Positions 37,637 through 46,587 are shown, numbered from the stretch's first letter. The stretch is 64,000 nucleotides of DNA from Tateyamaria omphalii (GCF_014651375.1 NZ_BMWT01000002.1:563477-627476), one strand, 5' to 3'. Translations and numbers: made by a program. The notes: generated from the letters alone by a model not told the origin.

Positions 37637-38290
37637 ATGAAATTCTTTGTAGATACTGCCGAGATTGATGCCATCGCAGAACTCAACGACCTTGGAATGG
37701 TCGACGGTGTCACCACGAACCCATCGCTGATCCTGAAATCGGGGCGCGATATTCTGGAAGTGACCAAGGAAATCTGTGACCTAGTGGACGGGCCGGTCAG
37801 CGCGGAAGTGGTCGCGCTGGAAGCCGACGCCATGATCGCCGAGGGGCGCAAGCTGGCCGAGATCGCGGAAAACATCACCGTCAAACTACCACTGACTTGG
37901 GACGGTCTGAAGGCCTGCAAGGTGCTGTCGGGCGAAGGCAAGATGGTGAACGTCACGCTTTGCTTCTCGGCCAACCAGGCGCTGCTGGCGGCCAAGGCCG
38001 GGGCCAGCTTCATCTCGCCCTTCATCGGACGGTTGGATGACATCCACCTCGATGGGCTGGAGCTGATCGAAGACATCCGCACCATTTACGACAACTACGG
38101 GTTCGAGACAGAAATCCTTGCCGCGTCCATCCGGTCAGTGAACCACATTCAGGATTGCGCCAAGATCGGCGCCGACGTCATCACCTCGCCCCCGGATGTG
38201 ATCAAGAAGCTGGCCAGCCACCCGCTGACCGACAAGGGCCTTGATGCCTTTATGAAAGACTGGGCCAAGACGGGTCAGAAGATCCTGTAA
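37637..38290 (+). CDS. Transaldolase, TalC / fructose-6-phosphate aldolase-like
   Basis: A 217-residue class I aldolase with a TIM-barrel. The Schiff-base lysine is in [12 protein letters not shown] (near residue 86), and the signature GVTTNPSLI is at about 26-34. The short form is typical of bacterial type 3B transaldolases. The start at 37637 has AGGGGA nine bases upstream; the longer frame from 37562 is not needed. It would act in the non-oxidative pentose phosphate pathway. Fructose-6-phosphate aldolase activity cannot be excluded from sequence alone. Confidence 0.93.
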   Translation: MKFFVDTAEIDAIAELNDLGMVDGVTTNPSLILKSGRDILEVTKEICDLVDGPVSAEVVALEADAMIAEGRKLAEIAENITVKLPLTWDGLKACKVLSGEGKMVNVTLCFSANQALLAAKAGASFISPFIGRLDDIHLDGLELIEDIRTIYDNYGFETEILAASIRSVNHIQDCAKIGADVITSPPDVIKKLASHPLTDKGLDAFMKDWAKTGQKIL

Positions 38291-38573
38291 TTCAGGCCTC
38301 TCTGGCCCGTCTCAGCATCACCCGAAGCGCAATTGGTCCCAAGGGAAATATCTCGGGGCCGATTTCGTGAGTGGTGGCTTCGCGTGCTTGTGTCATGAAA
38401 CGTGTATTACAGGGTGCATTTTCCCGTTCACGGGGAGAAAACCGACGGCCTTCCCCGGTCGTAGCGTCACTTGGCAACATCGCGCTGCATTCTGAACAAT
38501 TATTCCAAGTTCGGTGGAGATTTCGGGAATCCGCTGTGCTATGGAAACGGCCAAGAAAAACGACAGGTACGGT

Positions 38574-39281
38574 ATGAGCAGCCAGCCCAAGATTGATGAC
38601 GCCCTGAGAGAGGCGATCATTTCGCGTCCGGACGTCATTCTGGACGATAAGGATCTGATGCATGCCCTGATCGCTGCGAATGAGCGGGCGATGGGTGGCA
38701 ACATCGTCGATCTGCGGGGCCTTGCGATGGAGCGGCTCGAGGCGCGGTTGGACCGGTTGGAGGATACGCACCGTTCGGTTATCGCCGCCGCCTATGAAAA
38801 CCTGGCCGGGACCAATCAGATCCACCGTGCGATTCTGCGGATGCTGGACCCGATGGAATTTGAACCTTTCCTGCGCGATCTGGGTGGGGAAGTGGCGGAA
38901 ATCCTGCGGGTGGATGCCGTCAAACTGGTACTCGAATCCGTGCAGAATGACAGTGATCCAGCCGTCCAACGGTTGGGCGAAGTTCTGAGCGTGGCCGAGC
39001 CCGGTTTCATCGACGACTACCTGACCGACGGGCGTGGCGGCAATGTAAGGCAAGTCACCCTGCGCCAAGTGCAGGATGCCGACCCGGAAATCTACGGCGA
39101 TGACGCAACCTGGATCCGATCCGAGGCGTGCCTGAAGCTCGATTTCGGCGATGGCCGCCTGCCGGGCCTTTTGGTCATGGGCGCCGAGGACCCGCACATG
39201 TTTGGCCCGCAGCAAGGCACTGACCTTCTGGCCTTTTTCACCGGGGTGTTCGAACGGGCCATGCGGCGCTGGTTGGGATGA
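38574..39281 (+). CDS. DUF484-family (GAF-like) protein
   Basis: A 235-residue protein of the DUF484 family, recognisable from the N-terminal helix pattern (LREAIISRPDVILDDKDLMHALI), a coiled segment (LRGLAMERLEARLDRLEDTHRS) and a GAF-like C-terminal half ending LLAFFTGVFERAMRRWL. In many proteobacteria it is directly upstream of xerC, as here with a four-base overlap. Function is not established. ATG at 38541 would add 11 residues; 38574 has the better-spaced ACAGG. Confidence 0.88.
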   Translation: MSSQPKIDDALREAIISRPDVILDDKDLMHALIAANERAMGGNIVDLRGLAMERLEARLDRLEDTHRSVIAAAYENLAGTNQIHRAILRMLDPMEFEPFLRDLGGEVAEILRVDAVKLVLESVQNDSDPAVQRLGEVLSVAEPGFIDDYLTDGRGGNVRQVTLRQVQDADPEIYGDDATWIRSEACLKLDFGDGRLPGLLVMGAEDPHMFGPQQGTDLLAFFTGVFERAMRRWLG

Positions 39282-40198
39282 GCCTGATTTCCCCAGCCGC
39301 CCGCGACGCGCTCGAAGGGTTTCTGGCGCATCAACGTGCGATCAAGGGGGCGGCTGAGAACACCGTCATCGCCTATGGCAATGACATCACCGAATTCCTT
39401 GCCTTCATGACCGAGCACTCGGGACAGACACAGGGGCTGGGGGCCTTGGCGCGCATTGATACACGCGACATGCGTGCGTGGATGGCCCGCACACGGGCAG
39501 GCGGGGTCGGCGCGCGGTCACTGGCGCGCAAACTGTCGGCGGTCAAGGCGTTTTACAAGTGGTTGGCTGCGCGGGAAGGGTTTGAACCCACTGCGGTCCT
39601 GAGTACGCGCGCCCCGAAGTTTACCAAAAAGCTGCCGCGCCCACTGGACGAGTCGGCGGCGCGAGAGCTTTTGGACATCACGCCCTTGCAATCAGACAAG
39701 CCGTGGATCGGCGAGCGCGACACCGCTGTTCTGACCCTGCTGTGGGGTTGCGGGCTGCGCATATCCGAAGCGCTGTCCCTGACGGCGGGCCAAGCGCCCC
39801 TGCCCCAAGTTCTGCGCATCGTCGGCAAGGGCGGCAAGGAACGGATTGTGCCGGTGATTGATGCAGCGCGTGATGCGGTCGATGCCTATATGTCCGCCTG
39901 TCCCTATGACCTGCCCGCGGACGGGCCGCTTTTTCGCGCGGTACGCGGGGGTGCGCTGGCGCCGCGCGCCATTCAAAAGGTGATGGCCAACGCCCGTATG
40001 CAACTGGGCCTGCCCGCCAGTGCGACACCCCACGCCATGCGCCACAGCTTTGCCACGCATCTGTTGAATGCGGGCGGCGATCTGCGCGCAATTCAGGAAT
40101 TGTTGGGCCACGCGTCTCTCTCGACCACACAAGCATACACCGCGGTCGATACGGTTCGGCTGATGGAAGTGTATGCCAAGGCGCATCCGAAGGCCTAA
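39278..40198 (+). CDS. xerC: Tyrosine recombinase XerC
   Basis: Site-specific recombinase that resolves chromosome dimers at dif with XerD. The 306-residue protein has the N-terminal SAM-like domain (FLAHQRAIKGAAENTVIAYGNDITEFLAFM) and the catalytic residues: Arg in WGCGLRISEAL, Lys in GKGGKERIV, HxxR in HAMRHSFATHLLNAGG, His in LGHASLSTTQAYTAV and the Tyr nucleophile in that last block. The partner gene and dif are not in this window. It is an ordinary chromosomal XerC, not an integron or phage integrase, judged by its DUF484 neighbour. Confidence 0.95.
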   Translation: MSLISPAARDALEGFLAHQRAIKGAAENTVIAYGNDITEFLAFMTEHSGQTQGLGALARIDTRDMRAWMARTRAGGVGARSLARKLSAVKAFYKWLAAREGFEPTAVLSTRAPKFTKKLPRPLDESAARELLDITPLQSDKPWIGERDTAVLTLLWGCGLRISEALSLTAGQAPLPQVLRIVGKGGKERIVPVIDAARDAVDAYMSACPYDLPADGPLFRAVRGGALAPRAIQKVMANARMQLGLPASATPHAMRHSFATHLLNAGGDLRAIQELLGHASLSTTQAYTAVDTVRLMEVYAKAHPKA

Positions 40199-40316
40199 GT
40201 TCTGCCGACCCTCACGCTATTGTGCATAAAAGGTGATCGCCCATGGACTATGCGCGCGGTCATCCTTCCGTCAGCATGCCATTGCATACAAAACCAACAC
40301 GGAGGGGACGCAAAGC

Positions 40317-40898
40317 ATGCTACGCAAGCTAACATACGCAGCCGTTTTTGCGATAACTGCTGGGGCCGCCAGCGCAGAAGAATGTACAGCCATTACGGTA
40401 GAGGACGCTTTTGACCTGACCGAAGATCAGATCGGCGTTCTATACAACTGTCTTCAAGAGAAGATGGCAACGGGCTATGCCAAAGAAGGTGACGAGATTG
40501 GCTCCAACTATCGCAACTGGGCGCCGACAGCATCGCGCGCTGCGGTTGCTGGGCCGCACGGCAATCGCCTTCTGAACACATTTGCCAATGACGTGGCCGC
40601 AGAACAGTATCTGAAGTTCGAGGAAGAAGGCTTTGAAATGCCAGTGGGATCGATCCTGGCCAAGGAGTCGATCACCATCTCGATCAAGAAGAAAGCCGCG
40701 CGCCCGGGCCCGCTGTTTATCATGACGAAGGTGGGCACAGACGAGGCGCCCGACACCGCCGGATGGCTCTATGCCGGGCTGCAGCCCAATGGCAAGGTGA
40801 TGAAGGTCAAGCAGAGCTTCTGCCATGACTGTCACGCAGGCTGGGAAGCGCAGGACTACCTGGGTTACCCGCTCGAAGAAGTGCGCCTGGGCCAGTAG
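40317..40898 (+). CDS. Cytochrome P460-family protein
   Basis: A 193-residue secreted haem protein. From the ATG at 40317 (GGAGGGGA upstream) a signal peptide ends ASA-EECTAITV near residue 19. The single haem motif CHDCH (CxxCH) lies near the C terminus in SFCHDCHAGWE. The P460 family includes enzymes that oxidise hydroxylamine through a lysine cross-linked haem, and cytochrome c'-beta forms that bind NO; the cross-link lysine cannot be assigned from this sequence alone. It ends in a strong terminator. Confidence 0.85.
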   Translation: MLRKLTYAAVFAITAGAASAEECTAITVEDAFDLTEDQIGVLYNCLQEKMATGYAKEGDEIGSNYRNWAPTASRAAVAGPHGNRLLNTFANDVAAEQYLKFEEEGFEMPVGSILAKESITISIKKKAARPGPLFIMTKVGTDEAPDTAGWLYAGLQPNGKVMKVKQSFCHDCHAGWEAQDYLGYPLEEVRLGQ

Positions 40899-40930
40899 CC
40901 AGCACACGGGCTATTTTGGCCTTGCACCTG

Positions 40931-40958
40931 ACCGCGCCGACCCCTTCGGCGCGGTTTT
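40931..40958 (+). terminator. Intrinsic terminator after the P460 gene
   Basis: ACCGCGCCGA (40931-40940) pairs with TCGGCGCGGT (40946-40955) over loop CCCCT, followed by TTTT (40955-40958). It lies about 30 bases past the stop. Confidence 0.9.
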
Positions 40959-40979
40959 GCATTTGCAACCCTGCGCATC

Positions 40980-41687
40980 ATGCCGCATGACAGGCAAATG
41001 ACACTGCAAATGCGCGCCTTGAGCGTTCACCTTCTGACGGCCACCGGAGCCGTGTTCGCAATGCTGGCCATGCTGGCTGCGGTCGAGGCGAAATGGGACC
41101 TGATGTTCCTGTGGCTCGTCGTTGCGTTTTTCGTGGATGGCATAGACGGCCCTCTGGCCAGAAAATACAACGTCAAAACCAATGCGCCCGAGTTCGATGG
41201 CGTTTTGCTTGACCTGATCATCGACTATCTGACGTATGTTTTCATCCCGGCCTTTGCGCTGTTTGCATCAGGCCTGATGGCTGGGTGGACCGGCTGGGTC
41301 GCGATCATTCTGATCACCTTTGCATCGGCGATGTATTTCGCCGACACCCGCATGAAAACAAAGGACAATTCGTTTTCAGGCTTTCCAGGGTGCTGGAACA
41401 TGGTGGTGCTGGTCATCTTTGCACTTGAGCCGAATTTTTGGGTGTCTTTGGCCCTTGTGAGCGTGCTGGCTGTCGGGATGTTCCTGCCGATCAAATTCAT
41501 CCACCCAGTGCGTACCGAACGCTGGCGTTGGTTGAGCTTGCCGATGGCTCTGGCGTGGACCTTCTTTGCCGGTTGGGCGGCATGGGTCGACTTCCACCCC
41601 GAAAGCTGGGCGCATTGGGGGCTGGTAATCACGTCGCTGTATCTGGTCTTTGCCGGTATAGCGCAGCAGTTGATCCCGCAACGCTAG
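40980..41687 (+). CDS. pcs: Phosphatidylcholine synthase
   Basis: Membrane enzyme that condenses CDP-diacylglycerol with choline to give phosphatidylcholine in one step. The 235-residue protein has eight or so hydrophobic helices and the CDP-alcohol phosphotransferase motif, seen as DGPLARKYNV then DGVLLDLIIDY (Asp-Gly-x2-Ala-Arg ... Gly-x3-Asp-x3-Asp). Its length and the SFSGFPGCWNMVV stretch fit Pcs rather than other members. The second Met (40998) may be the true start. Its stop overlaps that of the convergent ogt gene. Confidence 0.93.
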   Translation: MPHDRQMTLQMRALSVHLLTATGAVFAMLAMLAAVEAKWDLMFLWLVVAFFVDGIDGPLARKYNVKTNAPEFDGVLLDLIIDYLTYVFIPAFALFASGLMAGWTGWVAIILITFASAMYFADTRMKTKDNSFSGFPGCWNMVVLVIFALEPNFWVSLALVSVLAVGMFLPIKFIHPVRTERWRWLSLPMALAWTFFAGWAAWVDFHPESWAHWGLVITSLYLVFAGIAQQLIPQR

Positions 41688-42133
41688 ATCAGGAACCCGC
41701 CTTCGTGGCGCAGAAGGGCCACCTTGGTTTCGACCCCGCCTGCCCCGGAAAACCCGGTCAGACCCTTTGCCCCCATCACACGGTGGCAGGGAATGATGAT
41801 GGGAATAGGATTGCCGCCACACGCCTGACCGATGGCCTGTGCAGGCACCCCAAGCGTCTTGGCAATGTCGCCATAGGTGATGGTCTGACCAAAGGGGATC
41901 TTGGACATTTCGGCGCAGACATCCTGCTGCAGCTGCGAGCCGCGCACGGCAAGGGGCAGATCGAATGTCTCCAACTCACCCGTATCGTAAGCTTGCAGTT
42001 GCGAAACAGCAGCGTCGAGCGCATCTGACCGGTCGTGACACCCGGACACGCCCCAAGACACACGAATGATCGCCCCGCGATCTTCGGTTACGGTCAGGTC
42101 TCCAAATTGGGTGTGAACATCGACCTGTTTCAT
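41684..42133 (-). CDS. ogt: Methylated-DNA-protein cysteine methyltransferase (Ogt)
   Basis: Suicide repair protein that removes O6-alkyl groups from guanine. From the ATG at 42133 it is 149 residues. The active-site motif is IIPCHRVMGAKG, with the acceptor Cys, and the helix-turn-helix region is FGQTITYGDIAKTLGVPAQAIGQACGGNP. It is the short form, without an Ada-type regulatory domain. It stands alone between a convergent lipid gene and a same-strand regulator gene. Confidence 0.94.
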   Translation of the reverse strand: MKQVDVHTQFGDLTVTEDRGAIIRVSWGVSGCHDRSDALDAAVSQLQAYDTGELETFDLPLAVRGSQLQQDVCAEMSKIPFGQTITYGDIAKTLGVPAQAIGQACGGNPIPIIIPCHRVMGAKGLTGFSGAGGVETKVALLRHEGGFLI

Positions 42134-42188
42134 TTGCGCATTGTGGCGCAGCCAGTGACTTCCCGCAATCCGAAGCTTGTGCAACCGC

Positions 42189-42638
42189 TCATTCAATCAG
42201 CGGCGGAGGGCGCATGGGCACCGGGCTGGATTTGACGATGGCGGTTTGTGTGGATGCGTGTGCTGTAAACGGCTCCAGCAAACCGTCCAGTTCCGCGATG
42301 TCCCGCAGCAACATGCGAGCGACGAAGGCGTCTTCGCCCGTCACCTTGTCACATTGAACGATCCGATCCGTGGCAATGATCCTGTCGGCAAGTATGTGGA
42401 CCTTACCGGGAAATGGCTTGAAGCGCACAATGGCTTCAAGCCCATAGCCCAATGCCCTTGGAGAAAGCTCAGCCACAAAACCCTGAATAAGGCCTGTATC
42501 TTCGAGCCGACGGACGCGGTCCCGCACGGTCGGCGCAGACACCCCTGCGCGCGCCGCAAGCTCACTCCACCCAAGTCGGGCGTCGCGGGTCAGCTCTTTC
42601 AGTATCAATTGATCGAGCGCATCAAGGGTATCATTCAT
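42189..42638 (-). CDS. Lrp/AsnC-family transcriptional regulator
   Basis: A 149-residue regulator with an N-terminal winged helix-turn-helix (about 5-60: LDALDQLILKELTRDARLGWSELAARAGVSAPTVRDRVRRLE in pieces) and a C-terminal RAM-type ligand domain (AIVRFKPFPGKVHIL, GEDAFVARMLL). It is divergent from a LysE-type exporter gene with a 147-base shared intergenic region; regulation of the exporter by an amino acid is the usual arrangement. Confidence 0.93.
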   Translation of the reverse strand: MNDTLDALDQLILKELTRDARLGWSELAARAGVSAPTVRDRVRRLEDTGLIQGFVAELSPRALGYGLEAIVRFKPFPGKVHILADRIIATDRIVQCDKVTGEDAFVARMLLRDIAELDGLLEPFTAHASTQTAIVKSSPVPMRPPPLIE

Positions 42639-42785
42639 TTCAGATGCCTGATTCCTATTTTTGCTTCGATACAGTTGGGGAATTGCACATCCACTTCTGA
42701 GATGCAGGAGATTTCATCGTCCCACCCCTCCTAGACTGAAGTTGTACCCGCAAGCAATGCGGTGTCAAAGGATGGAGTGCAAGAC
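42639..42785. promoter_or_regulatory. Divergent promoter region of the lrp-type and lysE-type genes
   Basis: An AT-richer stretch between two divergent genes. It holds imperfectly repeated TTTCAGATGC and TTCTGAGATGC boxes that could be regulator sites. No promoter element was fixed. Confidence 0.4.
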
Positions 42786-43403
42786 ATGGCTTGGGCCATA
42801 TGGCTATCATTTGTGACCGTATCAGCGGCAAACATCGTCACACCGGGACCTGCCAATATGAACACGCTGCGCCGCGCGCTTCAGTTGGGTTTTGTTCCGG
42901 TTCTTCCCACGATCCTGGGCAACGCGTTGGGATTGGCGATCGGAGGCGTGATCTGCGCCACCGGGGTTGCCACTTTTGTCGTTGGGTCACCGACGCTTTG
43001 GCTGCTGTTCCATGGCTTTGGGGTCGCCTACCTGGGGTGGCTTGGCCTCAAACTCATCTTCAAACGCGAGTCGATATCATTCGGAAGTGGGGCTGTGGGG
43101 TTGGTGCCAAGACATGTCTTGTTCAAGGAAGCACTCGTGCTGGCAGCGACAAACCCCAAAGCACTGCTGTTCTACGTCGCCCTGTTTCCACAAGTGATGA
43201 ACCCGGACAAAACGCTATGGACCCAATCCCTGTTGCTGGTGACGACATATTGCGCGCTGTCGATCCTTTCCCTTTGCACATATGCGGCAACGGCAAGCTG
43301 CATCCGGGGCAGTTTTCTAACGCAAGCACGCTACACCGCCTTCCGGGTGCTCTCTGGTCTTATTCTTTTGGGGTTCTCTGTGGCACTCGCCCGGTCAACG
43401 TAA
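42786..43403 (+). CDS. LysE/RhtB-family amino-acid exporter
   Basis: A 205-residue inner-membrane protein with six hydrophobic segments and the family signature VTPGPANMNTLRRALQLG near the N terminus. The start at 42786 has GGAG eight bases upstream. LysE-type proteins export basic or hydrophobic amino acids or homoserine lactone. The divergent Lrp-like regulator points to an amino acid as substrate. Confidence 0.9.
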   Translation: MAWAIWLSFVTVSAANIVTPGPANMNTLRRALQLGFVPVLPTILGNALGLAIGGVICATGVATFVVGSPTLWLLFHGFGVAYLGWLGLKLIFKRESISFGSGAVGLVPRHVLFKEALVLAATNPKALLFYVALFPQVMNPDKTLWTQSLLLVTTYCALSILSLCTYAATASCIRGSFLTQARYTAFRVLSGLILLGFSVALARST

Positions 43404-43444
43404 GCGGCGAATGCAAGCTTTGACACTATGATAGCAAAGCGAAT

Positions 43445-43470
43445 GCGCCACCCCGAGCATGGGATGGCGC
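43445..43470 (-). terminator. Hairpin after the last gene of the tandem ABC array
   Basis: GCGCCACCCC (43445-43454) pairs with GGGATGGCGC (43461-43470), with one mismatch, over loop GAGCAT. It is nine bases beyond the stop of the LuxP-like gene on the minus strand. T-richness downstream is low (ATTCGCTTTGC). Confidence 0.6.
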
Positions 43471-43479
43471 AAACAGGTT

Positions 43480-44616
43480 TTATCGCTTGAGGGCGCCAAC
43501 GCCGGAGAAGCGGAAGGCTTCCTGTTCCAGCGCATCGATTTCGTCCGCGCTCATTTGGTCATGGGCCACGGTGATCCGGCCAAGGAAGACGAATGGCAGC
43601 TCATCCGCACGTCCTTCCAGATCGGCCTTGATCGCCTCGGCTGTGGCTGCACCCACGTCGTCCCCCATCCGCATTGGGGTCGCGTCCAACTCACCACGAC
43701 GAATGGCGTCCAGCTCAAGGCCCGTGCCGCCCCAACCGGTTGAGAAGATGTCCTTCTCTTTGCCAACTGAAACCTGCGCTTCGACCGATCCCATCGCCAT
43801 CGCGGTGTTCGCGTTGTGGATGATCGTGGCTTCGGGGTAAGATTGCAGGATCAGCGATGTACCGGCAAAGCCGCCTTCGCGCTGATACTCACCATAGTGT
43901 TCGTACACGGTGGTCCAGCCCGCCTTTTCCTCAACACAGGCTTTGAAGTCACCTGAACGCTGGTTGTCCGTGATGCCGGGGATGCCGCGGTTCATCGCCA
44001 TGGTCACGCCTTCGCCCAGACGCCCAATCATGTAGTCACACATGGTCAGGGCACCAGCAGCCGACGAGAAGTCGAACCATGCTGCAGGCTGATGCGCGAG
44101 GTCTTTCAACGGGGTGTGAAACGCCCAGACATAGGTGGTCAGGTCGTCTTTCTCCGCCGCCAGTTTCGCGATGTTATCGCCCTGAATGGCCAGTTCAGAC
44201 GGGCCAAAGACGACATAATCATAGATGTCCTTGTCCAGAACCACCTGGTTGGCATAGGTCGTTTGCAACGAGTGTTCGATCTGGCGTGATGCAAACTCGG
44301 TTGTCTCGTACTGGATACCCAGCTGATCAAGACGCTTGGTCATCGCCAGATAGTTGCGTGCCCAGAAGTCCGATGTGTCGGACGACGGGTAGATGAGCGC
44401 AATCTGAATAGGCGCGTCCTGCGAGCCGCTGAACTTCACCGCTTCCGCGCCGACAACGGCTTGCATCGCTTCCAGCTTGCCTTCGGCATTCACTTCGTCC
44501 GGGACCCAGTAATCGCGCTCTGCGATATCCGGCAATTCCTTCAATGGCAGACCCTCGGCCAGCGCCATTCCGGTCATCGCTGTTGCCACGAGGGCTGTGG
44601 TTGCTAAAAATCTCAT
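43480..44616 (-). CDS. LuxP-like periplasmic binding protein in an ABC importer operon
   Basis: A 378-residue exported protein (signal to about residue 20, ALA-EGLPL) of the ribose-binding fold. It resembles Vibrio LuxP along its length as I recall it: IYPSSDTSDFW (75-85), GWGGTGLELDAIRRGELD (294-311), MRMGDDVGAATAEAIKADLE (315-334) and the C-terminal EIDALEQEAFRFS. Of the LuxP residues that bind autoinducer-2, Ser82, Trp85, Arg220, Thr271, Trp295 and Arg316 are present, but Gln77 becomes Asp80, Asp267 becomes Ala272, and the Thr134 and Asn159 equivalents are also changed. It is the last gene of the tandem importer operon, after its permease. Confidence 0.85.
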   Translation of the reverse strand: MRFLATTALVATAMTGMALAEGLPLKELPDIAERDYWVPDEVNAEGKLEAMQAVVGAEAVKFSGSQDAPIQIALIYPSSDTSDFWARNYLAMTKRLDQLGIQYETTEFASRQIEHSLQTTYANQVVLDKDIYDYVVFGPSELAIQGDNIAKLAAEKDDLTTYVWAFHTPLKDLAHQPAAWFDFSSAAGALTMCDYMIGRLGEGVTMAMNRGIPGITDNQRSGDFKACVEEKAGWTTVYEHYGEYQREGGFAGTSLILQSYPEATIIHNANTAMAMGSVEAQVSVGKEKDIFSTGWGGTGLELDAIRRGELDATPMRMGDDVGAATAEAIKADLEGRADELPFVFLGRITVAHDQMSADEIDALEQEAFRFSGVGALKR

Positions 44617-44701
44617 CTTGGTTCCTCCCTTTGCAATGAGAGCGGGGCCATCGGTCGGGTCGGGGCTGCACCCCCGGCCCGGCCACCCCGCATTGGCCGG
44701 T

Positions 44702-45829
44702 TTAACCGCTTGGTGCGATATCCCCGGCAAAGACGCCTCCGATAGCCAAGAGGGCTATCAGGGTGCCGATCAGTAGCGCAGAAAAGCGCACCAATTTCTG
44801 ACCTTCCGATGTTTTGAGATCGGCGAACCAGCCGCCTGCACCGTCACGGTCCTTTTTCTGGATCCAGGCGTACAGCGCGACCGAGCTGATGATCACGAAG
44901 CCTGACGCCACGGGCTGCCAGAAGAATTCAATGCGCAATGTCACAAGCGCGTTCAGCATCATGGCAAGCAGCAGCACGCCCGAGAACGATCCAATAATCG
45001 ACGCGCGACCACCAAAGAGCGATGTACCACCAACAACAACCGCCGCAATGACGTGCAGGTTGAAGAAGGGCGCCATGGTCGCCTGAATGGCGTTCTGTTT
45101 GCCGGTCAGCATCAGGCCCGCAAGGGCTGCACATGCTCCGCACAACACGTAGGCGTACACTTTATGCCGCTTCACACCGATGCCCGTCAGCTCTGCCGAT
45201 TCAGGGCTGGAGCCGATGGCGACCGTGTACCGGCCAAAGTGGGTCCGTTGCAAAATGTAGTAGCCCGCCACCATGGTCAGGATGCCGATCACCGCGGGAG
45301 TGGGTATGAAGAACGGCGTCTGACCACGGCCCATTTCTGTCAGGATGTCGGGGAAACGGGCCAGCACCAGCCCTTTGGCCAACAGAAGCGCCAAGCCCTT
45401 GTAGACCAGGTCCATCGCCAACGTGCCAATCAGATCAGGCACGTTGAAACGTGTGATGACCAAACCGTTGATGAGGCCCAGAAGCGCCCCAATGGTCAGG
45501 GCAATCGGAATGCCCACATAGATCGAAAACCCGTATTGCTTGACGAGAAACGCCATGATTATGGCTGACAACACCGCCACCGACCCGACGGACAGGTCAA
45601 TGCCGCGTTGCGTGATGACAAAGGTCATCGCCATCGCCATCGGCATATACAGGGCTGCGTCCTGCAGGATCAGCTCAAGATTGCTGATCCGGTAAAACCG
45701 ATCCGGCGACGCCACGGCCATGAACAGGAAGATGGCGATGATCATCGCCAGTGGCGCTATGACCGCCATGTAAGGCTCAAGCCGTTCGCTCAGCGGTGGC
45801 TTGTAGTCTGTGTCAACTGCGGTGTTCAT
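44702..45829 (-). CDS. Ribose-type ABC permease (second importer)
   Basis: A 375-residue RbsC-family permease with about ten hydrophobic helices. AMTFVITQRGIDLSVGSVAVLSA and VVVGGTSLFGGRASIIGSFSGV are hallmark family stretches. Its start overlaps the single-domain ATPase stop by four bases (ATGA), and the LuxP-like gene follows 85 bases after its stop, so these three form one importer. Ribose-type permeases move sugars, polyols or, for Lsr, autoinducer-2. Confidence 0.92.
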   Translation of the reverse strand: MNTAVDTDYKPPLSERLEPYMAVIAPLAMIIAIFLFMAVASPDRFYRISNLELILQDAALYMPMAMAMTFVITQRGIDLSVGSVAVLSAIIMAFLVKQYGFSIYVGIPIALTIGALLGLINGLVITRFNVPDLIGTLAMDLVYKGLALLLAKGLVLARFPDILTEMGRGQTPFFIPTPAVIGILTMVAGYYILQRTHFGRYTVAIGSSPESAELTGIGVKRHKVYAYVLCGACAALAGLMLTGKQNAIQATMAPFFNLHVIAAVVVGGTSLFGGRASIIGSFSGVLLLAMMLNALVTLRIEFFWQPVASGFVIISSVALYAWIQKKDRDGAGGWFADLKTSEGQKLVRFSALLIGTLIALLAIGGVFAGDIAPSG

Positions 45830-46587
45830 GCGGCGTCCTCCTTGGCACCAACGATCATGCCCAGCACTTCCTGGGTCGAGCTTTCAGCGGTGAGGGCCAC
45901 ACCCACACATTGGCCACGGCGCTGTACGTGAACACGGTCTGCGACCTCGAACACGTCATCCAGCGAATGGCTGATGAGGATCACGGCGAGGCCTTGCGCT
46001 TTCAGCGCTTTGATCAGCTTGAGTGTCCGTGCGGTTTCCTGGGGACCCAAGGCGGCGGTGGGTTCATCCATGACAAGCACCCGCAACCCTTCGTGGTACA
46101 CGGCGCGTGCGATGGCGACGGCCTGACGTTGACCGCCAGACAGGCTGTCGGTCGGTGCATCCAGCGATTTGAGACGCACACCCAAACGTTCCATCAGCAC
46201 CCGTTCTGTTTCCGAGCGCATCTTCTTGTTGTCGAGCACGGTGATGCCGAACACTTTCTTGGTCAGTTCGTTGCCCAGGAACATGTTGGCAGCGGGATCC
46301 AGGTGATCGGCCAGTGCAAGGGTTTGATAGACGGCATCAATGCCAGCTTTTGCAGCATCCGCGTGGTTCGAGAACTCGGTTTTCTCGCCGTCAATGTAAA
46401 TGTCACCCTCGGTCGGCTGGTAGACGCCTGTCAGAACCTTGATCAGGGTCGATTTTCCCGCACCGTTGTCGCCCACAATGGCCAGTACTTCCCCGGCATA
46501 AGCGCTCAGGTCGACATTTTGCAGGGCGGTTACGCCGCCGAAACGTTTGGTGATCCCGCGCATCTGCACGAGTGGCGTATCAGCCAT
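45826..46587 (-). CDS. Single-domain ribose-type ABC ATPase (second importer)
   Basis: A 253-residue protein with one nucleotide-binding domain: Walker A GDNGAGKST, signature LSGGQRQAV, Walker B VLVMDEPTAALG and switch His in ISHSL. In contrast with RbsA it has one domain, so it must work as a homodimer. The ATG at 46587 follows GGAGG at the right distance; the frame upstream is unlikely to be coding. It overlaps the permease by four bases. Confidence 0.93.
   Translation of the reverse strand: MADTPLVQMRGITKRFGGVTALQNVDLSAYAGEVLAIVGDNGAGKSTLIKVLTGVYQPTEGDIYIDGEKTEFSNHADAAKAGIDAVYQTLALADHLDPAANMFLGNELTKKVFGITVLDNKKMRSETERVLMERLGVRLKSLDAPTDSLSGGQRQAVAIARAVYHEGLRVLVMDEPTAALGPQETARTLKLIKALKAQGLAVILISHSLDDVFEVADRVHVQRRGQCVGVALTAESSTQEVLGMIVGAKEDAA

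Noticed and set aside
38292-39215. Minus-strand open frame of 307 codons opposite DUF484
   Set aside because: The plus-strand DUF484-xerC pair is conserved in order and overlaps by four bases; the antisense frame has no family match.
39278-40198. Tyrosine recombinase as a phage or integron integrase
   Set aside because: It is linked to DUF484 and has the size and motifs of chromosomal XerC; no att sites, phage or cassette genes are nearby.
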